Assembly: GCA_900759105.1 (NCBI GenBank)
Contig: CAAETY010000040.1
Span: 43,148 to 107,147, forward strand
Direction: 5' to 3'
Source: Peptococcaceae bacterium
Lineage (GTDB): Bacteria > Bacillota > Peptococcia > Peptococcales > Peptococcaceae
Length of the DNA stretch: 64,000 nucleotides
In this document: in pieces, positions 34,488-42,638 of the stretch
Layout of the letters: the number at the start of each line of letters is the position of its first letter
Numbering within the stretch: the first letter of the stretch is position 1
The notes under the pieces: model-generated
Told to the model about the DNA's origin: nothing
The model's input: only the letters and a program-made list of their open reading frames with translations
The model's database searches: none
Translations under genes and position numbers: made by a program

Positions 34488-35723
34488 TTATTGAACCAAT
34501 CCGGTATTGCCACTTCCTGTACCGCCGGAACCGCCGCTACTACCACCATTACCTGGGTTTGGTACAACGGTAGCATTGCCGCCTTCGATGGAAGGACGCC
34601 CTGGTATGGTTTCTGTGGTAGTATCACGATAATCATTGCCGGTAGATTGTTCTGTCGGTGGCACATAAGCACCGTTACTACCTTCATAGGTTGAACCGCC
34701 TTGGCCACTGCCGATATAGGAACCATTATTGTCATAGCCGGATTCGATATCTTCGCCATAGGTATTGGCTTCGTTAGAAGTATCGTCCGTGCTGCTGGCA
34801 ATATCGACCAAATCTAAATCTTTTGGTCCGATGCGTTTGCCACCTTTCATGAATTTGGAGTTAATAAGCTCAATGATACCGGATTCAGATGGAATGTAGT
34901 AAGAGAGCCCATCATAGTAATCAGGAGTCCCCGGTAAAATAAACATTTCGATGGAATCTTTGCTCATGCCCTGCGCTTGCTTGAAAAACCAAATCATTTC
35001 GGAGATGGTTAAGTCAGTTTCCATGTTTTCGCTCACGACTTTAGCAAGTGAAGGAACCTTAGTTACAATGCTTTTATCGAGGAAAGTGTCTGCCAGTGCA
35101 GCAAAGAAAAGCTGCTGTGCACCGATACGTCCAATGTCCCCGGTGGCATAGCCGGAACGGAAACGAACGAATTGCAAAGCGTGTTTACCGTCGAGTACCT
35201 GATCCCCTTCCTTGAGGTTGATTTCAAGGTCTTGGTAAGGGTCGGAATATTCAAGGTCCATTGGCACATACATTTCGACACCACCAATAGCATCAATGGC
35301 TTCTTCGAAACCCTCGAATGTTGTAATCGCATAGCGGTCGATTGGTAATGCAGTTACTTTTTCTACTTCACGAATGGTTTGTTCAATGTTACCTTCGTAA
35401 TCCACACTGTAAGATGCGTTAATCTTTTGGATTGGACGTTCTTCGTTACTCATGGTATCACGTGGGATGCTCAAGAGACGTAAGGTTTTCGCTTTGGTGT
35501 CAAAGCTTGCGAGTACAATGGTATCAGCATTTTCGTGACTTTCATCAACCCCACATAACAAAATATTGTAGGTGTCATCTTTAAGTGAGGATTCATTAGC
35601 GATGCTGGAGTCTGACGATGACGGAGCAGTTGGTAGGAAATAATAGGCTGCTACACCAACACCGGCTACGACAGAAAGGGCGAAAACAATAATAATGGCG
35701 AGTCTGGAAAAGAATTTTAACAT
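34488..35723 (-). CDS. LytR-CpsA-Psr (LCP) family protein
   Basis: A 411-residue membrane-anchored enzyme of the family that attaches secondary polymers to peptidoglycan. An N-terminal transmembrane helix (about 8-30) is followed by the LCP domain with LLCGVDES, RDTM, FVRFRSGYATGDIGRIGAQQ and a conserved set of Asp/Arg residues. A low-complexity tail of about 90 residues is rich in Gly, Ser, Thr and Asn and ends GNTGLVQ. GGAGG precedes the ATG. It lies just after mutY on the minus strand. Confidence 0.9.
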   Translation of the reverse strand: MLKFFSRLAIIIVFALSVVAGVGVAAYYFLPTAPSSSDSSIANESSLKDDTYNILLCGVDESHENADTIVLASFDTKAKTLRLLSIPRDTMSNEERPIQKINASYSVDYEGNIEQTIREVEKVTALPIDRYAITTFEGFEEAIDAIGGVEMYVPMDLEYSDPYQDLEINLKEGDQVLDGKHALQFVRFRSGYATGDIGRIGAQQLFFAALADTFLDKSIVTKVPSLAKVVSENMETDLTISEMIWFFKQAQGMSKDSIEMFILPGTPDYYDGLSYYIPSESGIIELINSKFMKGGKRIGPKDLDLVDIASSTDDTSNEANTYGEDIESGYDNNGSYIGSGQGGSTYEGSNGAYVPPTEQSTGNDYRDTTTETIPGRPSIEGGNATVVPNPGNGGSSGGSGGTGSGNTGLVQ

Positions 35724-35732
35724 GGTGCCCTC

Positions 35733-36799
35733 CTAGAGCAAGGTATCAAATAATTTAGAACGATAAAAGGAAAGTGCACCGGGCATAGCATAGGTGGTTT
35801 CTAAATCGTGAATATCTACCCATTTACCATCTGGCGGACCTGTTGGAGATGCTAAATGAACAAGCCAGCCAGTCATGTGCCATTCCTTGTGAGTAAAAAC
35901 ATGATGTGCAACACCGAGCGCTTCGGTTTTTTCGGGCTGAAGTTGGAGGTCGCTCAATGCGCATTTGAGACTGTCTTCGCAAAGGGTGTTCGGAATATCG
36001 AGAAATTCCCAAAGGCCGGCTAATAGTTGCCCTTGTGGACGTTTGCGAATCCAAACCTGGTTGTTGCAAAGAAGAATAATAATACTGTGTGATTCTATCG
36101 TGCGTGGTTTGCCTGGCTTTTTTACAGGCAGAACGCCAGTTAAGTCGCGCAAATATGCCAAACAACCTTCTGCAACCGGACAATTTTTGCAATGTGGTGC
36201 GCCATTGGCGCTACAGACCATTGCACCCAAATCCATCAATGCTTGATTGAAATCACCGGGCCGATGTGCCGGTACCAACGATTGGGCAAGAAGGCGTAGA
36301 GGCTTAGCGGAAGAGGCTACATTAATTGCGCCATCATAAGCGACCATGCGACTTAAAATACGAAGGACGTTACCGTCAACTGCGCATACACGCTGGCCAA
36401 AAGCAATGGACGCAATAGCGCCGGCTGTATAGGGACCAATTCCGGGCAAAGTCAGTAAACTGTCGTATTCTTCCGGTAGATGACCATCATGTTCGGACAT
36501 CACCGCTTGCGCCGCTTTTTTTAAATTATCAACACGAGAGTAGTAGCCCAACCCTTCCCATAACTTATGTAAGCGGTTTTGATTCGCATTGGCAAGGGTA
36601 GCAATATTAGGCAATGCTTCAGTAAAACGTTCAAAATAAGGCAACACTGTCTGCACTTGGGTTTGTTGAAGCATAATTTCTGAAATCCATACGTTGTATG
36701 GCGTTGGATTTTCTCGCCAAGGCAAAAACGACGATTGTCATCATACCAATCTAAAATAAGATTGGTAAAATCGGTTGCTGAGAGTAAAAAATTGACCAC
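35733..36799 (-). pseudogene. mutY: A/G-specific adenine glycosylase MutY, split by a 1-base frameshift
   Basis: MutY removes adenine mispaired with 8-oxoguanine. The main frame (35733-36725) gives PWRENPTPYNVWISEIMLQQTQV, the helix-hairpin-helix LPGIGPYTAGAIASIAFG with its catalytic Asp in VDGNV, the Cys4 cluster (CKNCPVAEGC) and the Nudix-like C-terminal domain. The N-terminal residues (FTNLILDWYDDNRRF) lie in another frame starting at GTG 36799 with AGGAGA upstream. The shift falls at the A5 tract 36724-36728 (T5 on the coding strand); six would join NRRF to LPWRENP. A true mutation would give a mutator phenotype; a sequence error is equally possible. Confidence 0.88.
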
Positions 36800-36847
36800 A
36801 AACTATCTCCTGTGTAGAAAAATCACATTATAATACCACTGTAAATA

Positions 36848-36876
36848 ATATTACAATTTGAAGATTTGTGCGTCAA
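36848..36876 (-). promoter_or_regulatory. Promoter of mutY (minus strand)
   Basis: On the minus strand TTGACG, 17-base spacer, TAATAT. Confidence 0.5.
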
Positions 36877-37116
36877 TACGGTTTTAACTATTGTCAACAA
36901 AATATGAAAGCGTGATGCGTGAAAAGACGGCTGGCTATCAAATAAGTGATAGGAATAGCAAAAATGAACAGGTGAATTGTATTGTTGCCATCTATGTGCA
37001 TTAGAAACCAATGACGCGAAAAAGATATGTGAGAGAGGTTGCAAAGAATGTAGTGATGATTTGTTGGATTTGTTACTTAATTGCTATAGTCGTTTTGTGA
37101 CAATTGTGCTATACTA
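36877..37116. other. Intergenic region without a recognised gene
   Basis: About 240 bases between the mutY promoter and the candidate RNA. Only weak, unconvincing ORFs occur on either strand, and no conserved motif is evident. Confidence 0.5.
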
Positions 37117-37382
37117 AATATAATTAAAAATAGTTAGGAGGCGGATTTTTGTTTTATTCAATGCAAATACTTAACGAAATCGCTTATCGCTATGCAAGAT
37201 TGAAAGGCCTTGTCCTTTGCCGCTAATGCGAAATGAGTGTGCAGAACGCGATAGGTTGTTTTCGGACTTAGCAGTGCGTTTTGTTTTGAATAGCTTATAA
37301 TCACAAATAGTATATCGGCAAAACAATAGTAGAACTGTAACGACAAGCACGCTTTTCACGCAAAGTGGAAAGCGTGTTTTTT
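37117..37382 (+). ncRNA. Candidate structured non-coding RNA (6S-like rod) with its own terminator
   Basis: An extended -10 element (TGCTATACT, -10 at 37110-37115) precedes about 260 bases with no long ORF. They end in a hairpin CACGCTTTTCAC / GTGGAAAGCGTG plus six T (37348-37382). Distant segments can pair into a rod: TATTCAA (37154-37160) with TTGAATA, and CTTATCGC (37183-37190) with GCGATAGG. A long imperfect rod of this size resembles 6S RNA, but I do not recognise a specific family. A 25-codon ORF (TTG 37149 to TAA 37226) with AGGAGG upstream lies inside, so a leader peptide is an alternative. Confidence 0.4.
37348..37382 (+). terminator. Rho-independent terminator of the candidate RNA
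   Basis: 12-base arms (CACGCTTTTCAC / GTGGAAAGCGTG, one mismatched or G-A position), short loop, then TTTTTT. Confidence 0.85.
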
Positions 37383-37482
37383 ATGGGATTGAATACGCTA
37401 GGTAAAGATGATTGCATGCGCAGTAAACTTGATGTACAATACTGTCGTTCTGATGTACCTTGCCTTGAGGAGGTGTAGTATC

Positions 37483-38154
37483 TTGGAGAAACCATCCCTA
37501 GATGAATTAAAGATAGAATTAAAGCAGATTCCTAAGAAAAGCCTTTTAAAATGGGTTGTTTTTATTGGTTTTGTTTATGCAATCTACGATGCTGTTTATT
37601 TAAGAGCAGACTCTCGACGCTTGATGCTGGATTTGGCAGATATCTCGAAGGGTCTCGTTTCGAAGGTCATGATAAATATTGACATTCCACTTTTAATAGG
37701 TGTAGTGCTTCTTTGTATTATATTTGCTAAGCGTGACTTGATTGCGGCGTTAGCGCTTCGCACAAAATCGCAGATATTGTGGATGTTTGTCGGGATTGTT
37801 ATTTTTGTTCTGGCTATTTACATGAAAATGCCGAAAGGCATGGTGGATGCTTATGAAATTATTCATGCGCTGGTTATAGCAGCACTCTTGGAAGAATTGG
37901 TCTTTAGAGGCGTTTTATTCCGTTGGATGGAACAAGCACATCTGAGTGTGGTTGCTTATTTATTAAGCGGTCTTGCATGGGGCGCACTTTTAGGGATTCG
38001 TCCCATGGTAGTTGGCGGATCTTCGGCCATTGGAGCAATTTTACCGATGGCGCTTATGGGTGCAGTTGTTGGGACGGTTTACGCTATGATTTACAAAAAA
38101 ACCGATTCGCTGTGGTTGGTTGTTTATTTGCACGCAGTGCTGAGTCTCTTATAG
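37483..38154 (+). CDS. CPBP-family intramembrane glutamic protease
   Basis: About 223 residues with six or more transmembrane segments. The CAAX-protease/ABI signature EELVFRGVLFRW (double glutamate plus arginine) is present, with the later conserved helices (LSGLAWGALLG, LPMALMGAVVGTVYA). These proteases cut proteins within the membrane and in some bacteria give self-immunity to bacteriocins. TTG 37483 is chosen since AGGAGG lies nine bases upstream; ATG codons further up have no site. Confidence 0.86.
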   Translation: MEKPSLDELKIELKQIPKKSLLKWVVFIGFVYAIYDAVYLRADSRRLMLDLADISKGLVSKVMINIDIPLLIGVVLLCIIFAKRDLIAALALRTKSQILWMFVGIVIFVLAIYMKMPKGMVDAYEIIHALVIAALLEELVFRGVLFRWMEQAHLSVVAYLLSGLAWGALLGIRPMVVGGSSAIGAILPMALMGAVVGTVYAMIYKKTDSLWLVVYLHAVLSLL

Positions 38155-38169
38155 GGGCTCAGCTTTTTT
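38139..38169 (+). terminator. Rho-independent terminator overlapping the protease stop
   Basis: GCTGAG / CTCAGC stem and six T, overlapping the last codons of the protease gene. Confidence 0.8.
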
Positions 38170-38210
38170 GTTCTATAAGAAATGCCTCAAGACAAAGACG
38201 TGTAAATTAA

Positions 38211-38268
38211 AAATAGGTCTATTGATAAGCAACAGAATTACTCATCAATAGACCTATTTTTTTTATTT
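38211..38268. terminator. Bidirectional terminator downstream of rpmB
   Basis: AATAGGTCTATTGAT / ATCAATAGACCTATT, 15-bp stem. A-rich on its left and eight T on its right, so it also ends the minus-strand rpmB transcript. Confidence 0.85.
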
Positions 38269-38285
38269 CATGTAATTTCGGCATA

Positions 38286-38477
38286 TTACTTTGCGCGCTG
38301 TACTTTATTGGAACGCAAGCAACGGGTGCAAACATTCAATTTTTTAGGGGTTCCGTCAACTACAACACGAACCTTTTGAATGTTAGGCTTCCAAGTTTTT
38401 TTGTTTCTGATATGAGAGTGGCTAACTTGCATGCCGGTTGCAGTACCTTTACCACAAATATCGCATTTTCTGGACAT
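38286..38477 (-). CDS. rpmB: 50S ribosomal protein L28
   Basis: A 63-residue ribosomal protein beginning MSRKCDICGKGT with the zinc-binding CxxC pairs (CDIC, CTRC) of the zinc-containing L28 type, and HSHIRNKKTWKPN. AGGAGG lies six bases before the ATG at 38477. Monocistronic on the minus strand. Confidence 0.97.
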   Translation of the reverse strand: MSRKCDICGKGTATGMQVSHSHIRNKKTWKPNIQKVRVVVDGTPKKLNVCTRCLRSNKVQRAK

Positions 38478-38517
38478 TACAAAACCTCCTTTAACAACTA
38501 TAAAATCATACCTGAAT

Positions 38518-38546
38518 ATATTAACACAAGAACGCGGGATAATCAA
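38518..38546 (-). promoter_or_regulatory. Promoter of rpmB (minus strand)
   Basis: On the minus strand TTGATT, 17-base spacer, TAATAT, about 40 bases before rpmB. Confidence 0.6.
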
Positions 38547-38696
38547 GGGGATAATGAGGATTCATGCAAAAAAATTGTTTGCAGTAGTTGTAGGGAGAAA
38601 TTATGAAAAATAGGAAGGAAAGTGAGGTGAAAATGAGAAAGGAATATTTAAAAAATGTAATTTTTGAATCTTCTAAAATCCAACTGGGTGCTTGTC

Positions 38697-38725
38697 TTGC
38701 GTGCCTTTTGTCGCTGTGATATACT
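38697..38725 (+). promoter_or_regulatory. Promoter of the zinc-motif membrane protein pair
   Basis: TTGCGT, 17-base spacer, TATACT, about 40 bases upstream of the first gene. Confidence 0.65.
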
Positions 38726-38765
38726 AAATTTATCGTAATAAAAAAAGGCTTGGAGGGACTTGGAA

Positions 38766-39008
38766 ATGAGTACCGAACAAAGAAAATATATAAAAAATCT
38801 ACCTTTTTATAAAAAATATGTGTGTCCTATTTGTGAAGGACGTGGAGCAGTTGAGTGTTGTAATGCAGATGGCACAGACTGTGTGCCGGTCCCATGCGAA
38901 TACTGTGGCGGTAAGGGCGTAATTGAAGAAAAGAATGTTCCTGCAATTATCGGTGTAGCGGCAGCTGCTGTCGTTGTAGTTGCTGTGATTGTCGTATTAT
39001 TAATTTGA
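38766..39008 (+). CDS. Small membrane protein with DnaJ-type zinc motifs, function unknown
   Basis: 80 residues. Two CxxCxGxG motifs, CPICEGRG (20-27) and CEYCGGKG (44-51), with further cysteines at 31, 32 and 39, resemble half of a DnaJ zinc domain. No J domain is present. Residues 59-80 form one Val/Ala/Ile-rich transmembrane helix at the extreme C-terminus, a tail-anchor layout placing the zinc domain in the cytoplasm. GGAGGG precedes the ATG. The next gene encodes a larger protein of the same design, so the two probably work together. I do not recognise a characterised family. Confidence 0.75.
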   Translation: MSTEQRKYIKNLPFYKKYVCPICEGRGAVECCNADGTDCVPVPCEYCGGKGVIEEKNVPAIIGVAAAAVVVVAVIVVLLI

Positions 39009-39025
39009 TGGCTGGAGGGCTCAGC

Positions 39026-39616
39026 ATGAGTAAGAAATCTTATGTTCCAAAGATTGCATCCCGTTGTGAAACCTGTCATGGTGCAGGTGTCTTACCGGGG
39101 CGTTGTCGCGAAGATGAATTGGTGCCATGCCCAACGTGTAAGGGCAAAGGGGTTATCCCTCACAAGGTCATCACAAAACGTGTAGAAGAAATGCCTTGTG
39201 ACAATCCAAATTGTCATGAAGGTCGCGTGCAACAAATTCAAATGGTAGATGGCCGTGAAGTGGTCATTGAAAAAGCTTGTCCGGTATGTGATGGCTATGG
39301 GGTAATGTATCGTGAATATGAAGAAATTACCACTGAAAATGAAAAATGCCCAACCTGTGAAGGGCGTGCAATGATTACAGCCGGGGAAATGCGTCGCAGA
39401 AAGCTCGAAGCGTTTTGTCCGGACTGTCATGGTACCGGTTATAAACTTGAAGAACAGCCGGCAAAACGTGCAGTGATGTTAGGTGCATTTGCATTTTTAT
39501 ATCCGGCAGTGGCTGTCGTATCTATGGGATTTAAATTCATGCTTCGCTCTGTAAAGGCTGCTTTTAGTGCGAGAAAATCAAAATCCAAAGATGTGGCCGA
39601 AACTGAAGAAGAATAA
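39026..39616 (+). CDS. Membrane protein with multiple CxxCxGxG zinc motifs, function unknown
   Basis: 196 residues from ATG 39026 (GGAGGG upstream). Six cysteine motifs occur in series: CETCHGAG (14-21), CPTCKGKG (35-42), CDNPNCHEG (58-66), CPVCDGYG (85-92), CPTCEGRA (108-115) and CPDCHGTG (131-138). This is like one and a half DnaJ zinc domains without a J domain or peptide-binding barrels. A hydrophobic segment (about 149-175) follows, then a basic/acidic tail. It lies 17 bases after the small zinc-motif gene. A membrane-associated folding, redox or metal role is possible, but this is inference. Confidence 0.75.
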   Translation: MSKKSYVPKIASRCETCHGAGVLPGRCREDELVPCPTCKGKGVIPHKVITKRVEEMPCDNPNCHEGRVQQIQMVDGREVVIEKACPVCDGYGVMYREYEEITTENEKCPTCEGRAMITAGEMRRRKLEAFCPDCHGTGYKLEEQPAKRAVMLGAFAFLYPAVAVVSMGFKFMLRSVKAAFSARKSKSKDVAETEEE

Positions 39617-39629
39617 TATGGAAATGTTT

Positions 39630-39667
39630 AATGTAGAATTGCGTGCAATTCTACATTAATTTTTTGA
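39630..39667 (+). terminator. Rho-independent terminator
   Basis: AATGTAGAATTG / CAATTCTACATT, 12-bp perfect stem, then AATTTTTT. It separates the zinc-motif pair from yqeY. Confidence 0.88.
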
Positions 39668-39682
39668 AGGAGGAACCACAAA

Positions 39683-40117
39683 ATGTTATATGATGAATTT
39701 AGAAAAGAAAAAATGATTGCCTTGAAAGAAAAGGATAAACTTAAAAATAAGGTAATTACTAATATTCTTTCAGATTTAACCTACATTAAAAAAGAACTTA
39801 AACAGGAACCGACTGAAGCTGATAGCGCAAAGGTTGTAGCAAAGCAAGTCAAGCAGTTAAAAGAAACCATGGAGCTTTCGAAGGATCGTCCTGATAAAAT
39901 GGCTGAACTTGAAGCAGAACTTGCTGTGCTCGAACAATATATGCCAAAGCAAATGAACGAAGAAGAAATTCGAGAAGCAGTGGTGAAGCTTCTTGAAGAA
40001 AATGGCATTACTGCTGAGCCTAAAAATAAAGGGGCTATCATGAAGGTCGTTATGCCTGCATTAAACGGCAAAGCGAATGGTAAGGATATTAACAAAGTCG
40101 TTAGTAGCTTGTTTTAA
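39683..40117 (+). CDS. yqeY: GatB/YqeY domain-containing protein
   Basis: A 144-residue protein matching the YqeY family, which resembles the C-terminal tRNA-binding tail domain of GatB: an N-terminal helical bundle with KEKDKLKNKVITNILSDL and the C-terminal NKGAIMKVVMPALNGKANGKDINKVV. Its cellular role is unsettled. GAAGGAGG precedes the ATG. Its stop overlaps the next start by one base (TAATG). Confidence 0.92.
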   Translation: MLYDEFRKEKMIALKEKDKLKNKVITNILSDLTYIKKELKQEPTEADSAKVVAKQVKQLKETMELSKDRPDKMAELEAELAVLEQYMPKQMNEEEIREAVVKLLEENGITAEPKNKGAIMKVVMPALNGKANGKDINKVVSSLF

Positions 40118-40476
40118 TGTTAGGACGTAAAGATTTCGGTGCTGCCAGCGAAAAGCAGGCGGAAATATTTTTGCGTAGAAAAAAACATCGAATAGTGGCG
40201 CGTAACTACTTCTCTAGGCATGGTGAAATTGATATTATTTCAGTATTGCCGGGAAAAATGTTGGTTTTTACTGAGGTGCGCAGCAAGCATAATTGCGAAT
40301 ATGGACATCCGATAGAAACCATCGATGCACGAAAACAAGCGCATATTCGGCAAACTGCCGAAAAGTTCTTGCTGGATAATCCGAAGTATGCTGATTATGC
40401 GTGTCGGTTTGATGTTGTGACTATTGTTGGCGAAGGAAAAAATGCAGAATTAGAATATTTTCCCGATGCATTTTAG
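40117..40476 (+). CDS. YraN/UPF0102 family endonuclease-fold protein
   Basis: A 119-residue protein with the PD-(D/E)xK-like core: GEIDII, then FTEVRSKHN (E-x-K position occupied by EVR-SK), and DARKQAHIRQTAEKFL, then CRFDVVTI. The family is widespread, with an unproven role possibly in DNA processing. It is translationally coupled to yqeY. Confidence 0.87.
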   Translation: MLGRKDFGAASEKQAEIFLRRKKHRIVARNYFSRHGEIDIISVLPGKMLVFTEVRSKHNCEYGHPIETIDARKQAHIRQTAEKFLLDNPKYADYACRFDVVTIVGEGKNAELEYFPDAF

Positions 40477-40496
40477 CACTAAAACGTGTGCTTTTA

Positions 40497-40525
40497 TTGA
40501 CGATAATAGCCAGCTATGATAAAGT
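40497..40525 (+). promoter_or_regulatory. Promoter of the purine operon
   Basis: TTGACG, 17-base spacer, TAAAGT, about 75 bases upstream of the riboswitch. Confidence 0.45.
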
Positions 40526-40595
40526 AAGAGTGTATTAGTAACGTGCATAAGCACGGCAATTTAAAGATTTATAGATTACCGTCATTGGATATATA

Positions 40596-40712
40596 TTTAT
40601 ATGTCAGGAATGCGGGAAAGCATACCTAGGGTGGAAACAATCCAACCAAGTGGTATGGGCACTTGGTGCTACACCGAAGGGATAAAAGCCCAGGCGGGTA
40701 GGTTTCCTACAC
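40596..40712 (+). promoter_or_regulatory. ykkC-class riboswitch, probably PRPP-sensing, controlling the purine operon
   Basis: Conserved ykkC elements are visible: ACCTAGGGTGGAAAC (from 40624), an ACACCGAAGGGATAAAAGCC core (40670-40689) and GCCCAGGCGGGTAGG at the 3' side. The 3' segment is also the 5' arm of the terminator, so ligand binding and termination are mutually exclusive. ykkC subtypes sense guanidine, ppGpp or PRPP; the position before purE points to PRPP (subtype 2b), which would switch the operon on when PRPP is plentiful. No guanine aptamer is evident in front of it. Confidence 0.82.
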
Positions 40713-40750
40713 TTTGTAAAAAGGAACCTACCTGCCTGGGCTATTTTGTT
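40687..40750 (+). terminator. Riboswitch-controlled intrinsic terminator before purE
   Basis: GCCCAGGCGGGTAGGTT... pairs with ...AACCTACCTGCCTGGGC over a loop of about 14 bases, followed by TATTTTGTTTTT. Confidence 0.9.
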
Positions 40751-40781
40751 TTTAACAATGGTTGTAAACGGAGGCAAAATT

Positions 40782-41288
40782 ATGAATGCAAAAGTCGGAA
40801 TTATTATGGGCAGTGACTCTGATTTCCCACTCATGAAGAAAACTGTTGAAGTACTTGAAGAATTTGGTATCGCCTATGAAGTGAAGGTTTCCAGTGCACA
40901 CCGTACACCGGAAGACACCTTGGAATATGCTAAAACTGCGGTAGATCGTGGTTTGAAAGTTATTATTGCCGGTGCCGGTGCAGCTGCGCATTTGCCTGGT
41001 GTTATTGCAGCGGAGACCACTTTGCCTGTTATCGGTGTACCAATCAATGCAACTGCATTGAACGGTATGGATGCACTCTATGCAATTGTTCAAATGCCAT
41101 CTGGGGTTCCTGTTGCATCTGTTGGGATTGACGCAACAAAGAATGCCGGCTTATTGGCTGTTCAAATCTTAGCAACTGCAGATGACGAACTTCGCCAAAA
41201 AATGGTTGAATATAAAGAAAATATGAAGGAAGCGGTCTTAAAGAAAAACGCAAAAATCCAAGAAACTCTCATTCAAAAAAAGAACTAA
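40782..41288 (+). CDS. purE: N5-carboxyaminoimidazole ribonucleotide mutase
   Basis: A 168-residue enzyme of purine synthesis that makes CAIR. GIIMGSDSDFPLM, SSAHRTPED and GAGAAAHLPGV are typical of PurE. No purK lies in this operon, so the protein may act on N5-CAIR made elsewhere or, like class II enzymes, directly carboxylate AIR. GGAGG precedes the ATG. It is the first gene of a nine-gene operon. Confidence 0.97.
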   Translation: MNAKVGIIMGSDSDFPLMKKTVEVLEEFGIAYEVKVSSAHRTPEDTLEYAKTAVDRGLKVIIAGAGAAAHLPGVIAAETTLPVIGVPINATALNGMDALYAIVQMPSGVPVASVGIDATKNAGLLAVQILATADDELRQKMVEYKENMKEAVLKKNAKIQETLIQKKN

Positions 41289-41300
41289 TGGAGGTTCCAA

Positions 41301-42599
41301 ATGATTAATCGTTACAGTAGAGAAGAAATGGCGCAAATTTGGACAGAAGAGAACAAATTTGCCGCATGGTTGGAAGTTGAAATTTTAGCAACCGAAGCGT
41401 GGTCTACCCTTGGTGTAGTTCCGGCTGAAGAAGCAAAAGCGCTCCGTCAAAACGCAAAATTTGATGTGGATCGTATCTATGAAATCGAAAAGCAAACCAA
41501 GCATGATGTTGTTGCATTTACACGAACCGTTTCCGAATCCCTCGGTGAAGAAAAAAAGTGGGTACACTACGGTTTGACCAGTACCGACGTTGTTGATACT
41601 GCTTATGGTTACTTGCTCAAGCAAGCCAATGACCTTATCAAAAAAGACCTTCAATTGCTTACTGATGTGATTGCAGAAAAAGCAAAAGCATACAAGTACA
41701 CCGTTGAAATGGGTAGAACCCACGGTGTTCATGCTGAACCAACCACCTTTGGTTTGAAGCTTTTGAACTGGTATTCTGAAATGAAGCGTAACATCGAACG
41801 TTTCGAACATGCTTCCAAAGCAGTTGAAGCCGGCAAAATTTCCGGCGCAGTAGGGACCTTTGCAAATACCCCTCCTGCAGTTGAAGCTTATGTTTGCGAA
41901 CATCTCGGCATTCGTGCGCAAGAAGTATCTACGCAAGTATTACCACGTGATCTTCACGCTGAATACCTTGCTGTTATCGCTTTAATTGCAACCAGTGTAG
42001 AACGTTTTGCAACCGAAATTCGTGGTCTTCAAAAGACCGAACAACGCGAAGTGGAAGAATACTTTGCAGCAGGTCAAAAGGGCTCTTCTGCAATGCCTCA
42101 TAAGCGTAACCCAATCGGTTCTGAAAATATGTGTGGTTGTGCACGTGTATTACGTGGTTATATGCACACTGCTTATGAAAACGTTGCACTCTGGCACGAA
42201 CGTGATATTTCCCACTCCAGCGCAGAACGTATCATCCTTCCGGATGCAACCATCTTGTTGGATTACCAATTAAATCGCTTTGCGAAGATTGTCAAAGACC
42301 TTACTGTTTTCCCAGAAAACATGAAGCGCAACATGGGCGCAACCTTTGGCTTAATCTACTCTCAACGCGTAATGCTCAAGCTCATCGAAAAGGGCATGAG
42401 CCGTGAACAAGCGTATGACCTTGTTCAACCAAAGACTGCACGTGCATGGGATGAACAGCTTCCGTTCCGTCCATTACTTGAAGCAGACGAACAAATTACC
42501 AATGTTTTGACCCCTGAAGATTTAGATGATGCATTTGATTATAGTCATCATTTGCAACATGTCGATGAAATTTTCGAACGTTGCGGATTAGGCGAATAA
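41301..42599 (+). CDS. purB: Adenylosuccinate lyase
   Basis: A 432-residue fumarase/aspartase-superfamily enzyme used twice in purine synthesis (SAICAR to AICAR, and adenylosuccinate to AMP). GRTHGVHAEPTTFG contains the catalytic histidine, and the signature loop is GSSAMPHKRNPIGSE. It lies 12 bases after purE. Confidence 0.98.
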   Translation: MINRYSREEMAQIWTEENKFAAWLEVEILATEAWSTLGVVPAEEAKALRQNAKFDVDRIYEIEKQTKHDVVAFTRTVSESLGEEKKWVHYGLTSTDVVDTAYGYLLKQANDLIKKDLQLLTDVIAEKAKAYKYTVEMGRTHGVHAEPTTFGLKLLNWYSEMKRNIERFEHASKAVEAGKISGAVGTFANTPPAVEAYVCEHLGIRAQEVSTQVLPRDLHAEYLAVIALIATSVERFATEIRGLQKTEQREVEEYFAAGQKGSSAMPHKRNPIGSENMCGCARVLRGYMHTAYENVALWHERDISHSSAERIILPDATILLDYQLNRFAKIVKDLTVFPENMKRNMGATFGLIYSQRVMLKLIEKGMSREQAYDLVQPKTARAWDEQLPFRPLLEADEQITNVLTPEDLDDAFDYSHHLQHVDEIFERCGLGE

Positions 42600-42638
42600 T
42601 ATAAGTTTTAGATAGGATTCTAAGGGAGGAATAATTAA

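Noticed and set aside
36823..37044. A 73-codon minus-strand ORF in the gap upstream of mutY
   Set aside because: It overlaps the mutY promoter, has no ribosome site and an unlikely composition.
38603..38719. A 38-codon ORF with AGGGAG upstream, ending inside the next promoter
   Set aside because: No recognisable features, and it overlaps the -35 of the zinc-motif gene promoter; too little support to annotate as a gene.
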